Source: DAISKN01 sp963716925 (GTDB lineage: Bacteria > Acidobacteriota > Vicinamibacteria > Marinacidobacterales > SMYC01). From it: 64,000 bases of DNA. Made by a program: the position numbers and the translations under genes. The stretch spans positions 62,001 to 126,000 of the forward strand of contig CAVQUX010000010.1 in assembly GCA_963716925.1 (NCBI GenBank), read 5' to 3'. The notes under the pieces are model-generated. The model ran no database searches. It was not told the DNA's origin and saw nothing but the letters and a program-made list of their open reading frames with translations. Shown piece by piece: positions 57,425-64,000 of this stretch (positions are counted from its first letter, which is position 1; each line of letters opens with the position of its first letter).

Positions 57425-58534
57425 TCAGGAGCGCCTCCCGGTGATGACGGCGACGTAGCGGTCCGAGGGCAGAGGCTCGACCTTGTGACGCTCGAGGAGC
57501 GCGAGGAGGCCGGCGGTCGACGCCGGGAGCACGCTGAGCCCTTCGGTGTCTTTCAGCGCCTTCGAGGTCGCGAGCATCTCCTTGTCGGTCACGTCCGCCG
57601 CCCATCCCGAAGTCCGGTAGATGGCGTCGAGAGCGAGGTCTCCGTCGATCGAGTGCCAGTTCACCAGTGGCTCGTTCACCGAGGTCTCTCGAATCTCCTC
57701 GGGCTTCAAGTCCTCGCAGTGGGAGAGGCCCTTCATGAACGCCCGGACGATCGGGTTCTTTCCGTGGGAAGAGCCCGCGACCATCTTGGGTATGCGCGAC
57801 GTCTTGCCCCGGCGATAGAGACTCAGGAAGCCGTGGTAGATTCCCGCGAGGGTGGTGCCGTTCGACACCGGCACCGCCACGGCCGCCGGGGCGTCGCGGA
57901 GGTCGTCGTAGATCTCTACGGCGATCTGTCCGTAGGTCTGCAGCTGCAGCAGGGTGTTCTCTCCTCCGGCGTTCGCGTCGTAGAGTCCTTCGCGATCGGC
58001 CGCCTCCCGGCTCGCGCGCACCGCGGCCTCATAGTCGCCCGCGACGCGTACGATCGAGGCTCCGTGCGGCTCCATCTCGGCGACCCGTTTCGTCTTGAAG
58101 TCCTCGGGAATGTAGACCACGACCTTGAGACCCGAAGCACTCGCGGCGAACGCCGCCGCGGCTCCGTAGTTCCCGCAAGTGGCGACGGTAATCGTGTCGT
58201 ATCCGCGCCGCATGGCGTCCATCACCTGGGCGAAGGCGATGCGGTCTTTCTGAGTGCCCGTCGGGTTTCCGCCCTCGAACTTCAGGTAGAACTGACGTAC
58301 TTTCGTCTCCCGTTCGATGTTGCGCGCCCGCGTGAGGTTGGTATCTCCGACCTCCGAGTCGATGATGTCCTCGTAGGCTTCGAGACGATCCTTGAGGCTG
58401 CGCGCCGGGTCGGCGGCGATTTCGCGCGCCCCCGCCATCTCGGGCGCGAGCTTCCCGCCGGAGCTCACGGCTCCGTCGAGGGTCGTGAGCGCTACGAGCT
58501 CCCTCGCGGATTCCTCCTGATCGGATTCTTCCAT
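57425..58534 (-). CDS. threonine-synthase-like PLP enzyme
   Basis: A 369-residue fold-type II PLP enzyme. The cofactor lysine lies in FEGGNPTGTQKDRIAFAQV (the family's NPTGSFKDR). ATCGNYGAAAAFAASASGL is the substrate loop and VPVSNGTTLAGIYHGFL the glycine-rich phosphate-binding part near residue 230. The C-terminal LPASTAGLLALLERH is family-typical. It may be a true threonine synthase, but the altered cofactor motif and the position as first gene of the epimerase/DUF1611 unit suggest a related lyase, ammonia-lyase or racemase. The ATG at 58534 is chosen as the first start after the in-frame upstream neighbour; a weak ribosome site precedes it. Confidence 0.8.
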   Translation of the reverse strand: MEESDQEESARELVALTTLDGAVSSGGKLAPEMAGAREIAADPARSLKDRLEAYEDIIDSEVGDTNLTRARNIERETKVRQFYLKFEGGNPTGTQKDRIAFAQVMDAMRRGYDTITVATCGNYGAAAAFAASASGLKVVVYIPEDFKTKRVAEMEPHGASIVRVAGDYEAAVRASREAADREGLYDANAGGENTLLQLQTYGQIAVEIYDDLRDAPAAVAVPVSNGTTLAGIYHGFLSLYRRGKTSRIPKMVAGSSHGKNPIVRAFMKGLSHCEDLKPEEIRETSVNEPLVNWHSIDGDLALDAIYRTSGWAADVTDKEMLATSKALKDTEGLSVLPASTAGLLALLERHKVEPLPSDRYVAVITGRRS

Positions 58535-58566
58535 CGCTTTTCCGGCGAAAGAATAACACGCCCCCG

Positions 58567-59431
58567 CTATTTGCTCTGGTAATGGTCGAGGGTCTCCGCC
58601 TCTCGCCCCCGCACCACGCGTCGACCGGAGAGAGGGCCGCGGTACTCGGTGACCACGGTCGCCTGGCCCTCCGGGGTCTCGTCCTCGTGGTGGAAGAGAA
58701 CGACCCAGTCGCGGGTCCGGCCCAAAGCGTGCGCCTTCGCGGTGTTCGAGTAGACCGCGGTGTAGTGCCGATCGCCGCGCCGCGTGTGGAGGATCGGAAG
58801 CCACTTCTCCCCCTTCGGATTGAAGCGGCGGGGAGCTATGAGCGTCAGTGCACCCTGAGCGGCTTTCTTCCTGTACTCTTCGTCGACGTCGAGGAGCTCC
58901 GCGACCGAAGGGCGGGAGAGCCGCGTCTGGCGGTTCTGGCGCGACCGTCGCCCGAGGCGAGCTCTCAGGCTCTCCTCTACCGCGCGCAGGCGCCTCGAAC
59001 CGAATCCCGGAACCGTCGAGAGGCGGGAATCGTGCGCCGCCATCTCGAGCTCCTCCAGGCTCTCGATCCCGAGCCGCTCGTGGATCTCGGACGCGAGCCT
59101 CGGGCCGATCCCGGGAACGGTGCGGAACAGGGCCTCGGGCTCGGCCTCGCCGCGAAGCCGCTCGAGGAGCTGGAGACGGCCCGGTCTCGAGGATCTCGAG
59201 AATCCGGCGGGCGAGGTTCTCGCCAATCCCGGGAAGCGACTCGAGCACCGCCTCTCCTCCGGTGTCGACCAGGTCGGCAATCGACGAGGGAAGCTCCCGG
59301 ACCGTCGATGCCGCCCGATGATAGGCGAGGGCCCTGTAAGGCTGCGCCCCCTGGGCTTCCAGGATGTCGCCGACTTCGTCCAGGATCGCGGCGACTTCCG
59401 GGTTCGTGACGCCCGTCTTCGTGGCCACCAC
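58567..59431 (-). CDS. helix-hairpin-helix protein with PolX-type N-terminus, frameshifted
   Basis: A protein of about 285 residues that starts like PolX family DNA polymerases: EVAAILDEVGDILEAQG, AYHRAASTVRELPSSIADL, and the first HhH loop ESLPGIGENLARRILEILE. After a one-base shift at 59178-59184 it continues LLERLRGEAEPEALFRTVPG with a second and third HhH (VPGIGPRLASEIHERLGIE, VPGFGSRRLRAVEES). The polymerase palm and the PHP domain of PolX are missing. Instead a ~100-residue C-terminal domain follows (LHTRRGDRHYTAVYSNTAKA). Probably a DNA-binding protein. It is divergent from the MarR gene. Confidence 0.65.
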
Positions 59432-59459
59432 CTGCCGATTCTAACTCACGAAGATTTTG

Positions 59460-59493
59460 TTGCATCCTACAACCAGTTCGTTGTAGGATACAA
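59460..59493 (+). promoter_or_regulatory. inverted-repeat operator of the MarR-arsM unit
   Basis: A near-perfect inverted repeat: TTGCATCCTACAAC (59460-59473), six bases, GTTGTAGGATACAA (59480-59493), with one mismatch in 14. It ends five bases before the MarR ATG. TTGCAT (59460) and TAGGAT (59484) with 18 bases between could serve as -35/-10, so a bound repressor would cover the promoter. Position and symmetry are right for MarR autoregulation; a role for the divergent HhH gene is also possible. Confidence 0.7.
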
Positions 59494-59498
59494 ACACC

Positions 59499-60017
59499 AT
59501 GAGAACCGCGAACGGCACCGAGGTCCTGGCATCGGACGTGGCGAGGCTCCGAAGCTCGTTCACGGCCCTGCTGCGGCGCTTTTCCATCTCGGAGCGAGCC
59601 GACGTCCAGTGCTGCGGAATGACCGTGGCCCAGGCCGCGACTCTCGAAGCGCTCGGGCGGGAAGGGACGATGCGCCTCGGACGGCTGGGAAAGCTCCTCG
59701 GCATCGCCCCCAGCACCCTCACCCGGAACCTCACCCGCCTCGAGGAGGCCGGCCTCGTCCGGAGAACGTCCGATGAGGAGGACGGCCGGGCCGCCCAGGT
59801 GGAGCTCACCGAAAAAGGGCGGCGCACCCGCCTCCGCCTCGAGGCCATGGAGGACGAGTTCGCGGAGCGTGTTCTCGATCGTCTGTCCCCCGCCGCGCGG
59901 GAGTCGGCCCTCGACGGCCTCGCGGCCCTGCTCGAGGCGGTGCGCGCGGAGACGGAAACCTGTTGTCCCGGTGCTTTCGATCACCTCGTCGATATAGAAA
60001 AAGGAGACGTTCGATGA
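59499..60017 (+). CDS. MarR-family regulator with two cysteine pairs
   Basis: A 172-residue winged-helix regulator. The DNA-binding region is LGRLGKLLGIAPSTLTRNLT followed by RLEEAGLVRRTSDEEDGRAA, and the wing QVELTEKGRRTRLRL. Two vicinal cysteine pairs are present: in ADVQCCGMTVAQA (Cys38-Cys39) and near the C-terminus in ETCCPGAFDH (Cys155-Cys156). Such pairs could bind As(III) or another soft metal or act as a thiol switch. The stop overlaps the arsM ATG (ATGA), so the regulator and the arsenic enzyme are translated together, and a matching operator lies just upstream. Arsenic sensing is inference. Confidence 0.85.
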   Translation: MRTANGTEVLASDVARLRSSFTALLRRFSISERADVQCCGMTVAQAATLEALGREGTMRLGRLGKLLGIAPSTLTRNLTRLEEAGLVRRTSDEEDGRAAQVELTEKGRRTRLRLEAMEDEFAERVLDRLSPAARESALDGLAALLEAVRAETETCCPGAFDHLVDIEKGDVR

Positions 60018-60881
60018 CTCAGCAGAACGAGAACCTGGTGGAAATCGTGAAGGAGCGCTACGGCCGCATCGCGCAGACCGGCACGTCGAGCTGTTGCGAG
60101 CCGACGTGCTGCGCTACGTCGGAAGATCTGGGGTATCAGGGGAGCGACCTCGCCGCCGTTCCCGCGGAAGCGGATCTCGGACTCGGCTGCGGCGCCCCGA
60201 TCGAGCCTCTCGAGCTTCGCCGGGGAGAGACGGTGCTCGACCTCGGCTCCGGCGCCGGGATCGACGTCTTTCTAGCCGCCCGCCTCGTGGGCTCCGAAGG
60301 ACGCGCGATCGGGGTCGACATGACGCCCGGAGATGCTCGCCCGCGCCCGGTCGAACGCCGTGAAGGGCGGATACACGAACGTCGAGTTCCGGGAAGGCCG
60401 CCTCGAGGCTCTGCCCGTGGCCGAAGGAACCGTCGACGCCGTGACCAGCAACTGCGTCATCAACCTCGTCCCCGACAAGGAAGCGGTGTTCCGCGAGATC
60501 CATCGCGTGCTGAAGCCGGGCGGAAGGCTCGTCATCTCCGACATCGTCCTCGACGGAAAGCTTCCGGAGGCGATCGAGAAGGACCTCCTCGCCTACGTGG
60601 GCTGCGTCTCGGGGGCTCTCCTGCGCGACCGCTACTTCGAGCTCGCCCGCAGAGCCGGCCTCGGGGAGATCGAGATCCTGAAGGACGTCGACTTCCTGGC
60701 CGCGGCCGGCCAGGAGGAGACGTTCGGGAATGTCGAGGAGGTCCGGGGGAAGGTCCGGTCGATCACGTTCCGGGCTCGCAAGCCATCCGGACTGCGGATC
60801 GGCTTCGGTACATCGGACCGCGCGACGCGAAGCGCCGAAGGCGAAGGGAGCCGTCGGCTGAGACACCCTACGACTTCATGA
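60014..60881 (+). CDS. arsM: arsenite S-adenosylmethionine methyltransferase, frameshifted
   Basis: An enzyme of about 288 residues that methylates As(III) using SAM. The cysteine-rich N-terminus (SSCCEPTCCATSED) is followed by the SAM motif ETVLDLGSGAGIDVFLAAR. The three arsenic-binding cysteines are all recognisable: GLGCGAPIEPL, VTSNCVINLVPDK and AYVGCVSGAL. The frame changes at the CCCGG at 60326-60330; removing one base there gives the expected PEMLARARSNA. Because all functional residues are kept, a sequence error or fresh mutation is likely. It is coupled to the MarR gene. The tail after RARKPSG is not typical and may hold a further error. Confidence 0.8.
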
Positions 60882-61283
60882 GCTCGATCGGTGCCGCTCA
60901 GAGACCTCCGCCAGTCCTTTTCGAGCTGGTCGGTGAAATGAACGTCGTGCTCCCGCGCAGCCTGGATGAGCGCCTCGAGCCAGAGTGAGAACATGTCACC
61001 GGTCACGCCGATATCTTTGTGGCGTCCGGCCAGACGCTCGACTTCGTCATGCGCGGGTCCCTTCGTGGTGCCCGCGGCCACGAGCATCACATAGAGCGAA
61101 TCCCGCAGCACTCTCTTTCTGCCGCTCGAAGTCCGTGTTCCGAAACAGCTCCGCCACCTCGGGCGACGACGACATGAAGAGCTCGTAGAAGCGTTCCAGA
61201 AACGTCTCGCATTCGACGCACCGCCCGAGGCTTTCGCGCGTGCGCGCGATGGCGTCGGGATCGGTGCCGGCATTCTCGATCAA
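60868..61283 (-). CDS. globin-like protein, frameshifted
   Basis: A single-domain globin of about 138 residues. The first frame gives CETFLERFYELFMSSSPEVA and ELFRNTDFERQK (helices A-C). After a one-base shift at a TTT run (61116-61118) the protein goes on with RVLRDSLYVMLVAAG, then RLAGRHKDIGVTGDMFSLW, where the histidine in GRHK is the expected haem ligand, and HFTDQLEKDWRRSL. A second shift near 60894 would give a natural end, IELMKS, at 60868; that second shift is less sure. Its 3' end overlaps that of arsM, tail to tail. Oxygen or NO binding is the usual role. Confidence 0.55.
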
Positions 61284-61337
61284 GGTGCTCGATTCTACGC
61301 CGCGCGCTTAGGGCAAAGCCACAGTCGCGCCGCCCGC

Positions 61338-61757
61338 TCACGCGTCCCCGGGAGGATTGTCCGCGAACCATTTCGAAATCGCAGGCATGCTCTTCTCGAA
61401 CTCGCCTGGAACGGAGAAGTTCAGGACACCCGCCCGGCTCGACGTCCGGTTCTCGAAACCATGGGTCACGCCGCCGGGCACCAGCACGAAAGATCCCTTG
61501 GGCGCGTCGATCCAGCGGTCCCCCATCAGAAAGCTCATCGTCCCTTCGATCACGTAGAAGACGTCGTCTTCCTCATGCGAATGCCCCCCGGGTCCCTGAG
61601 TATGAGGCTCGAGCCACCACTCGGAAATCGAGTATGCGCTTTCCGTTTCTTCCCCGTCGGCCTTGAAGACGGCGCTGATGCGCCCCATCGGGTACGAGCG
61701 CCCTTGACCGGGCGGAAGAACGACAGCGACGCGCTTCGCGGAGCCCGTCTTCTTCAT
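61338..61757 (-). CDS. single-domain cupin protein
   Basis: A 139-residue cupin. The first cupin motif is GGHSHEEDDVFYVIEGTMSF and the second is KGSFVLVPGGVTHGFENRT, so the metal-binding histidines and glutamate are in place. No signal peptide. Many such small cupins are sensor or isomerase/dioxygenase-like proteins, and nothing here picks a function. It is divergent from the PF10118-like gene, whose assumed start overlaps by two bases; this means the start of one of the two is uncertain. Confidence 0.8.
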   Translation of the reverse strand: MKKTGSAKRVAVVLPPGQGRSYPMGRISAVFKADGEETESAYSISEWWLEPHTQGPGGHSHEEDDVFYVIEGTMSFLMGDRWIDAPKGSFVLVPGGVTHGFENRTSSRAGVLNFSVPGEFEKSMPAISKWFADNPPGDA

Positions 61758-62574
61758 GTGTCCTTCCCGATTCGTGCGTCGATCGACGAGCCCCGCACGC
61801 CACCAGTCCCGACGTTCGATCCGCGGCGATCACCAGCTCCACCTCATTACTCTGGCCTCCCTTTTCGCAGCCTGTGGCGAGCGATTCATGATCGGCGCCA
61901 TGCTGAAGGCGGCGCCGCGGCTGCGCGATGCCGAGCTCACATTCGACCTCGAAGCGTTCCTCCAGCAAGAGTCGAACCACGTCGCGGCCCATGAGCCGCT
62001 GAATCGAATTCTCGCGGAGGAGATCTACCCCGACTGTCCCGCCCTACAGGCCCTGCGCCGGCTCGCTTTCCGCCGACTCGAGGGAGCCTCGCTCGAGCTC
62101 CAGCTCGCGGTCTGCGCGGCCTTCGAGTTCGTCGCGGATTGCATCTTTTCCCTCCATTTCGAGGACGTCTTTCGAGGCGGCGTCGCTCAACACCCCGACC
62201 CCGAGGTCGAGGCTCGTCTCTCGGCGTCCGGCGTGCTCGATCTTTTCCTTTGGCACGGTTTCGAGGAGCTCGGGCATCGCCACGTCGCCTTTGACGTCAT
62301 GAAGGACCACCGCGTGAGCTACCGCACCCGTGTCGCCGGAATGCTCTTCACGTTGTTGGAGCTCTCTCGCGCGGGAACCGCGGCGTTGCCCCAGCTTTTT
62401 TGGAAGACCACGAAAGGGGGACGGCGCGCCTACCTGGTCCGGGCCCTCGTCCGTCCCGCGCTCCTGCGCCGACTTCCCCGGAAACTCGCGCCCTTCTTCG
62501 CGCCGGGGTTTCATCCCAGCCGAATGCGCTATCCCTTTCTCTCCGATCTCGAGTCCTTGTTCCACCAACGATGA
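61756..62574 (+). CDS. PF10118-type predicted metal-dependent hydrolase
   Basis: A protein of up to 272 residues with the pattern of the PF10118 family: CGERFMIGAMLKAAPRLRD, FLQQESNHVAAHEPLNRILA and FEELGHRHVAFDVMKDH. The conserved Glu/His residues suggest a di-metal site like that of ferritin-like hydrolases, and several hydrophobic helices follow. The family has no settled function. The ATG at 61756 is the first possible start and a GTG at 61774 the next; either leaves the N-terminus shorter than usual, so this gene may also be damaged at its 5' end. Confidence 0.6.
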   Translation: MCPSRFVRRSTSPARHQSRRSIRGDHQLHLITLASLFAACGERFMIGAMLKAAPRLRDAELTFDLEAFLQQESNHVAAHEPLNRILAEEIYPDCPALQALRRLAFRRLEGASLELQLAVCAAFEFVADCIFSLHFEDVFRGGVAQHPDPEVEARLSASGVLDLFLWHGFEELGHRHVAFDVMKDHRVSYRTRVAGMLFTLLELSRAGTAALPQLFWKTTKGGRRAYLVRALVRPALLRRLPRKLAPFFAPGFHPSRMRYPFLSDLESLFHQR

Positions 62575-62589
62575 CTCATCGTTCTGGGG

Positions 62590-62909
62590 TTCAAGATTCG
62601 TCGCCGAGGCTCGTCGTCAGGATGGACCCGGTTCAACCATCCATCGTCGAGCAATTGCTCCCGGGCACGCCCAAGAACTCCACGCTGGTGCTGTTGAGGT
62701 AGTGGAGAGTCTTGTCTGGTCTGGCCGTCCACAGAATAACGGGCGCGCGATCCGCCATGAGACGAAACCGTGCTTCGCTCTCACGAAGCGCCGCTCGGCA
62801 CGGCTGCGCCTCGTTCCGTGGACCAGTAATCCGCGATCGCCGCGGCCTGAATCGCGACCAGGGTCAGAAGGACGGCGACCATGAGCAATGACTGACCGCG
62901 TTGCCCCAA
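62590..62909 (-). pseudogene. broken PAS-domain sensor fragment
   Basis: In the gap before tRNA-Arg the minus strand reads as pieces of a PAS sensor in three frames. A membrane-type N-terminus (GQSLLMVAVLLTLVAIQ, from about 62909) stops at 62781. A second frame gives ALRESEARFRLMADRAPVIL and WTARPDKTLHYLNSTSVEFL. A third frame, reached at 62660-62664, gives REQLLDDGWLNRVHPDDEPR. That order is the standard PAS-fold of sensor histidine kinases, but no kinase domain follows and the fragment ends at the neighbouring gene. Probably the remnant of a truncated signal-transduction gene; sequence errors may have added to the breaks. Confidence 0.55.
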
Positions 62910-62938
62910 AGTTCCCCCGCTGAATCACTTCTCGTAAC

Positions 62939-63015
62939 TGGTACGCCCGGCAGGATTTGAACCTGCGACCCCAGGATTAGGAATCCTGTGCTCTATCCTA
63001 CTGAGCTACGGGCGC
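62939..63015 (-). tRNA. tRNA-Arg (anticodon CCT)
   Basis: A 77-base cloverleaf on the minus strand. The acceptor stem GCGCCCG pairs with CGGGCGT, the D-arm has TAGCTCAGTAGGATAGAGCA, the anticodon stem-loop CAGGA-TTCCTAA-TCCTG shows anticodon CCT, and the T-arm has GCAGGTTCAAATCCTGC. CCA is encoded at the 3' end (62939-62941). It reads AGG. A recombinase remnant lies 8 bases beyond its 5' end. Confidence 0.95.
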
Positions 63016-63023
63016 ACAATAAC

Positions 63024-63500
63024 TTACGAGGACTTCCCTGTCGCCTGTCGTGAATTCCGTAGGGATATCTTCCTCGGTTCTGCGGACTCCTTCAAGGGCT
63101 CGCGCCCGAGCATCCGCTCGACGGCTTCGGCCTCGTGCGCGGGGCTCGAGTGCGAGTAGCGCTGCACCATGGCCGGGGTCGACCACCCACCGAGATCCTG
63201 CACCGTGCGAAGGTCGACGCCAGCCATGCCGAACCGGCTCGCGAAGGTATGCCGCAGCACCTGGGGAGTCACGCCGGAGATCTTAGCCTTGGTTGCCGCG
63301 GTTTCCAAGGCGGTCCGGATCGACCGCAGAAAGACGTGCTTCTCGGCCGCGGTCTGGATGCGCCGTGCTCGTGCGCGAGGAGCGCCTCTCGGAGAACGCT
63401 CTTCTTCATTGGAACGGAGCGCGTCCGCTGATTCTTCGCGTGGGCGGCGAGCGCCGTAACCTGGTTCTCCTGGAAATCGACGGCGCTTATCGTTCTTTCG
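63024..63500 (-). pseudogene. tyrosine recombinase (integrase) C-terminal remnant, frameshifted
   Basis: Only the catalytic half of a phage-type integrase is seen. One frame holds AVDFQENQVTALAAHAKNQR and TRSVPMKKSVLREALLAHEH, the beta-hairpin lysine region. Another frame, entered near 63400, holds TPQVLRHTFASRFGMAGVDL and WSTPAMVQRYSHSSPAHEAE, with the second arginine, the histidine/tryptophan and the tyrosine nucleophile kept. The N-terminal DNA-binding part and first catalytic arginine are absent. Being next to a tRNA gene fits an old integration site. Confidence 0.75.
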
Positions 63501-63550
63501 GATTTTGGAGTGTTGCTCGCGGTGTCCTGCGAACACGATTCGTGCCGCCG

Positions 63551-63584
63551 AAGAAAGGAAAAGCCGGGGAGCCGAGCCCCCGGC
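63551..63584 (-). terminator. Rho-independent terminator
   Basis: On the minus strand GCCGGGG / CCCCGGC forms a 7-base-pair GC stem (63578-63584 with 63563-63569) with an 8-base loop, followed by TTTTCCTTTCTT (63562-63551). It lies about 57 bases downstream of the stop of the partial gene at 63641. Confidence 0.8.
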
Positions 63585-63640
63585 AAATTTACGAGAACGC
63601 TGTAAATTCAGCGCCGCAGTCGATCTCTACTCATCTCCGG

Positions 63641-64000
63641 CTATTGCTTGTCGTACACGGCGACATTATTCACGTCGCGGCCCTGCCCGTCCTTGCCCGT
63701 CTGAGCCACCGTCCGTGTTTTCCCGTCAGCGGACACCGTAACCTTCGCGGTGATGGTGACCTTGCCCTTCAACTTGGTCGTCGCCTCGACGCTATTCGCG
63801 TCGATGCGTTTGTAGGCGATCATGTCGGAGTCCGGATTACCCTTGAACGCATAGTCCTTGCCGTCATACTTCGCCTGGAATTCCGCGTGAGTGGGCTTAC
63901 CGTCCGCACCCACCCCGTCAGCCGTGTAGGAGACCCCATCGTCGCCCCAGGCTACGATCTTCAAAGTCTGGCTCTTCGGCGACGGGCCGGGGCTGAACTT
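63641..64000 (-). CDS. hypothetical protein, 5' end beyond the window
   Basis: The last 119 residues of a small beta-rich protein. The frame is open to the very end of the window, where it reads KFSPGPSPKSQTLKIVAWG. This resembles the KSKFSPGP-type motif common in exported proteins of soil bacteria that start with a signal peptide and GTWKL. Further segments are YTADGVGADGKPTHAEFQA, KLKGKVTITAKVTVSADGKT and a final GQGRDVNNVAVYDKQ. Function unknown. A good terminator follows. Confidence 0.7.
   Translation of the reverse strand, partial: KFSPGPSPKSQTLKIVAWGDDGVSYTADGVGADGKPTHAEFQAKYDGKDYAFKGNPDSDMIAYKRIDANSVEATTKLKGKVTITAKVTVSADGKTRTVAQTGKDGQGRDVNNVAVYDKQ

Noticed and set aside
61756..61860. 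A separate small gene at the start of the PF10118-like frame
   Set aside because: The residues before CGERFM show no independent motif, so this is more likely a short or damaged N-terminus of the same protein.

Overview
The window is GC-rich, gene-dense DNA from a Gram-negative bacterium. Evidence for this is the LPS-export genes (LptB and an LptC/LptA-type protein), a sigma-54 gene, the PssA/Psd phospholipid pair and lipoprotein signals. Coding is tight, with many 1-4 base overlaps and many GTG starts. The housekeeping order ptsI-ptsH-EIIA-rapZ-hpf-rpoN-lptB-lptC, then accA-dnaE-guaA, resembles what is seen in Acidobacteriota and neighbouring deep lineages. No rRNA or marker supports a firm assignment, so the taxonomy is inference.

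Layout. 1-2.7 kb holds the end of a frameshifted acyl-CoA synthetase, a ClC transporter and a small exported YHS-like protein. 2.8-17.3 kb is a long minus-strand core run: regulatory PTS (EI, HPr, mannose-type EIIA), RapZ, long hibernation factor, RpoN, LptB, a very large LptC/OstA protein, AccA, DnaE and GuaA. 17.4-23.4 kb (plus) has a frameshifted PQQ-type propeller protein, a small exported protein and a 1342-residue NtrY-like histidine kinase. 23.4-29.4 kb (minus) has a degenerate Asd-like protein coupled to PssA and Psd, a YdcH-like protein, a polytopic glycosyltransferase-like protein, RimI and TsaB. 29.4-43.4 kb has MutS, SppA, a TPR protein, and a glycogen/maltodextrin block (GlgB, frameshifted GH57, MalQ) followed by a lipoprotein amidohydrolase.

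43.4-58.5 kb is the most unusual part. An MscS channel and a DUF432-like protein stand next to a RimK/RLAN ATP-grasp ligase, a GCS2-type carboxylate-amine ligase and a second ATP-grasp ligase. These are followed by a CocE-type hydrolase, an arylsulfotransferase-like lipoprotein, an enolase-superfamily epimerase, a PP-loop ATPase fused to a creatininase domain, a DUF1611 (DgcN-like) protein and a threonine-synthase-like PLP enzyme. My reading, as inference, is a system that makes and/or recycles a small amide-linked metabolite containing glutamate-type or D-amino-acid residues.

58.6-64 kb is accessory and partly decayed. It has a frameshifted HhH protein, a MarR regulator under a clear inverted-repeat operator coupled to a frameshifted ArsM, a frameshifted globin, a cupin, a PF10118-type protein and a broken PAS-sensor fragment. 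It ends with tRNA-Arg(CCT), an integrase remnant beside it, and a partial small protein with a good terminator.

Two genome-wide themes stand out. A family of long imperfect palindromes built from CGCAAAGG-type units sits in four intergenic gaps. Single-base frameshifts recur in otherwise well-conserved genes and become much denser after 48 kb, which suggests either sequence errors or decay of an accessory region.
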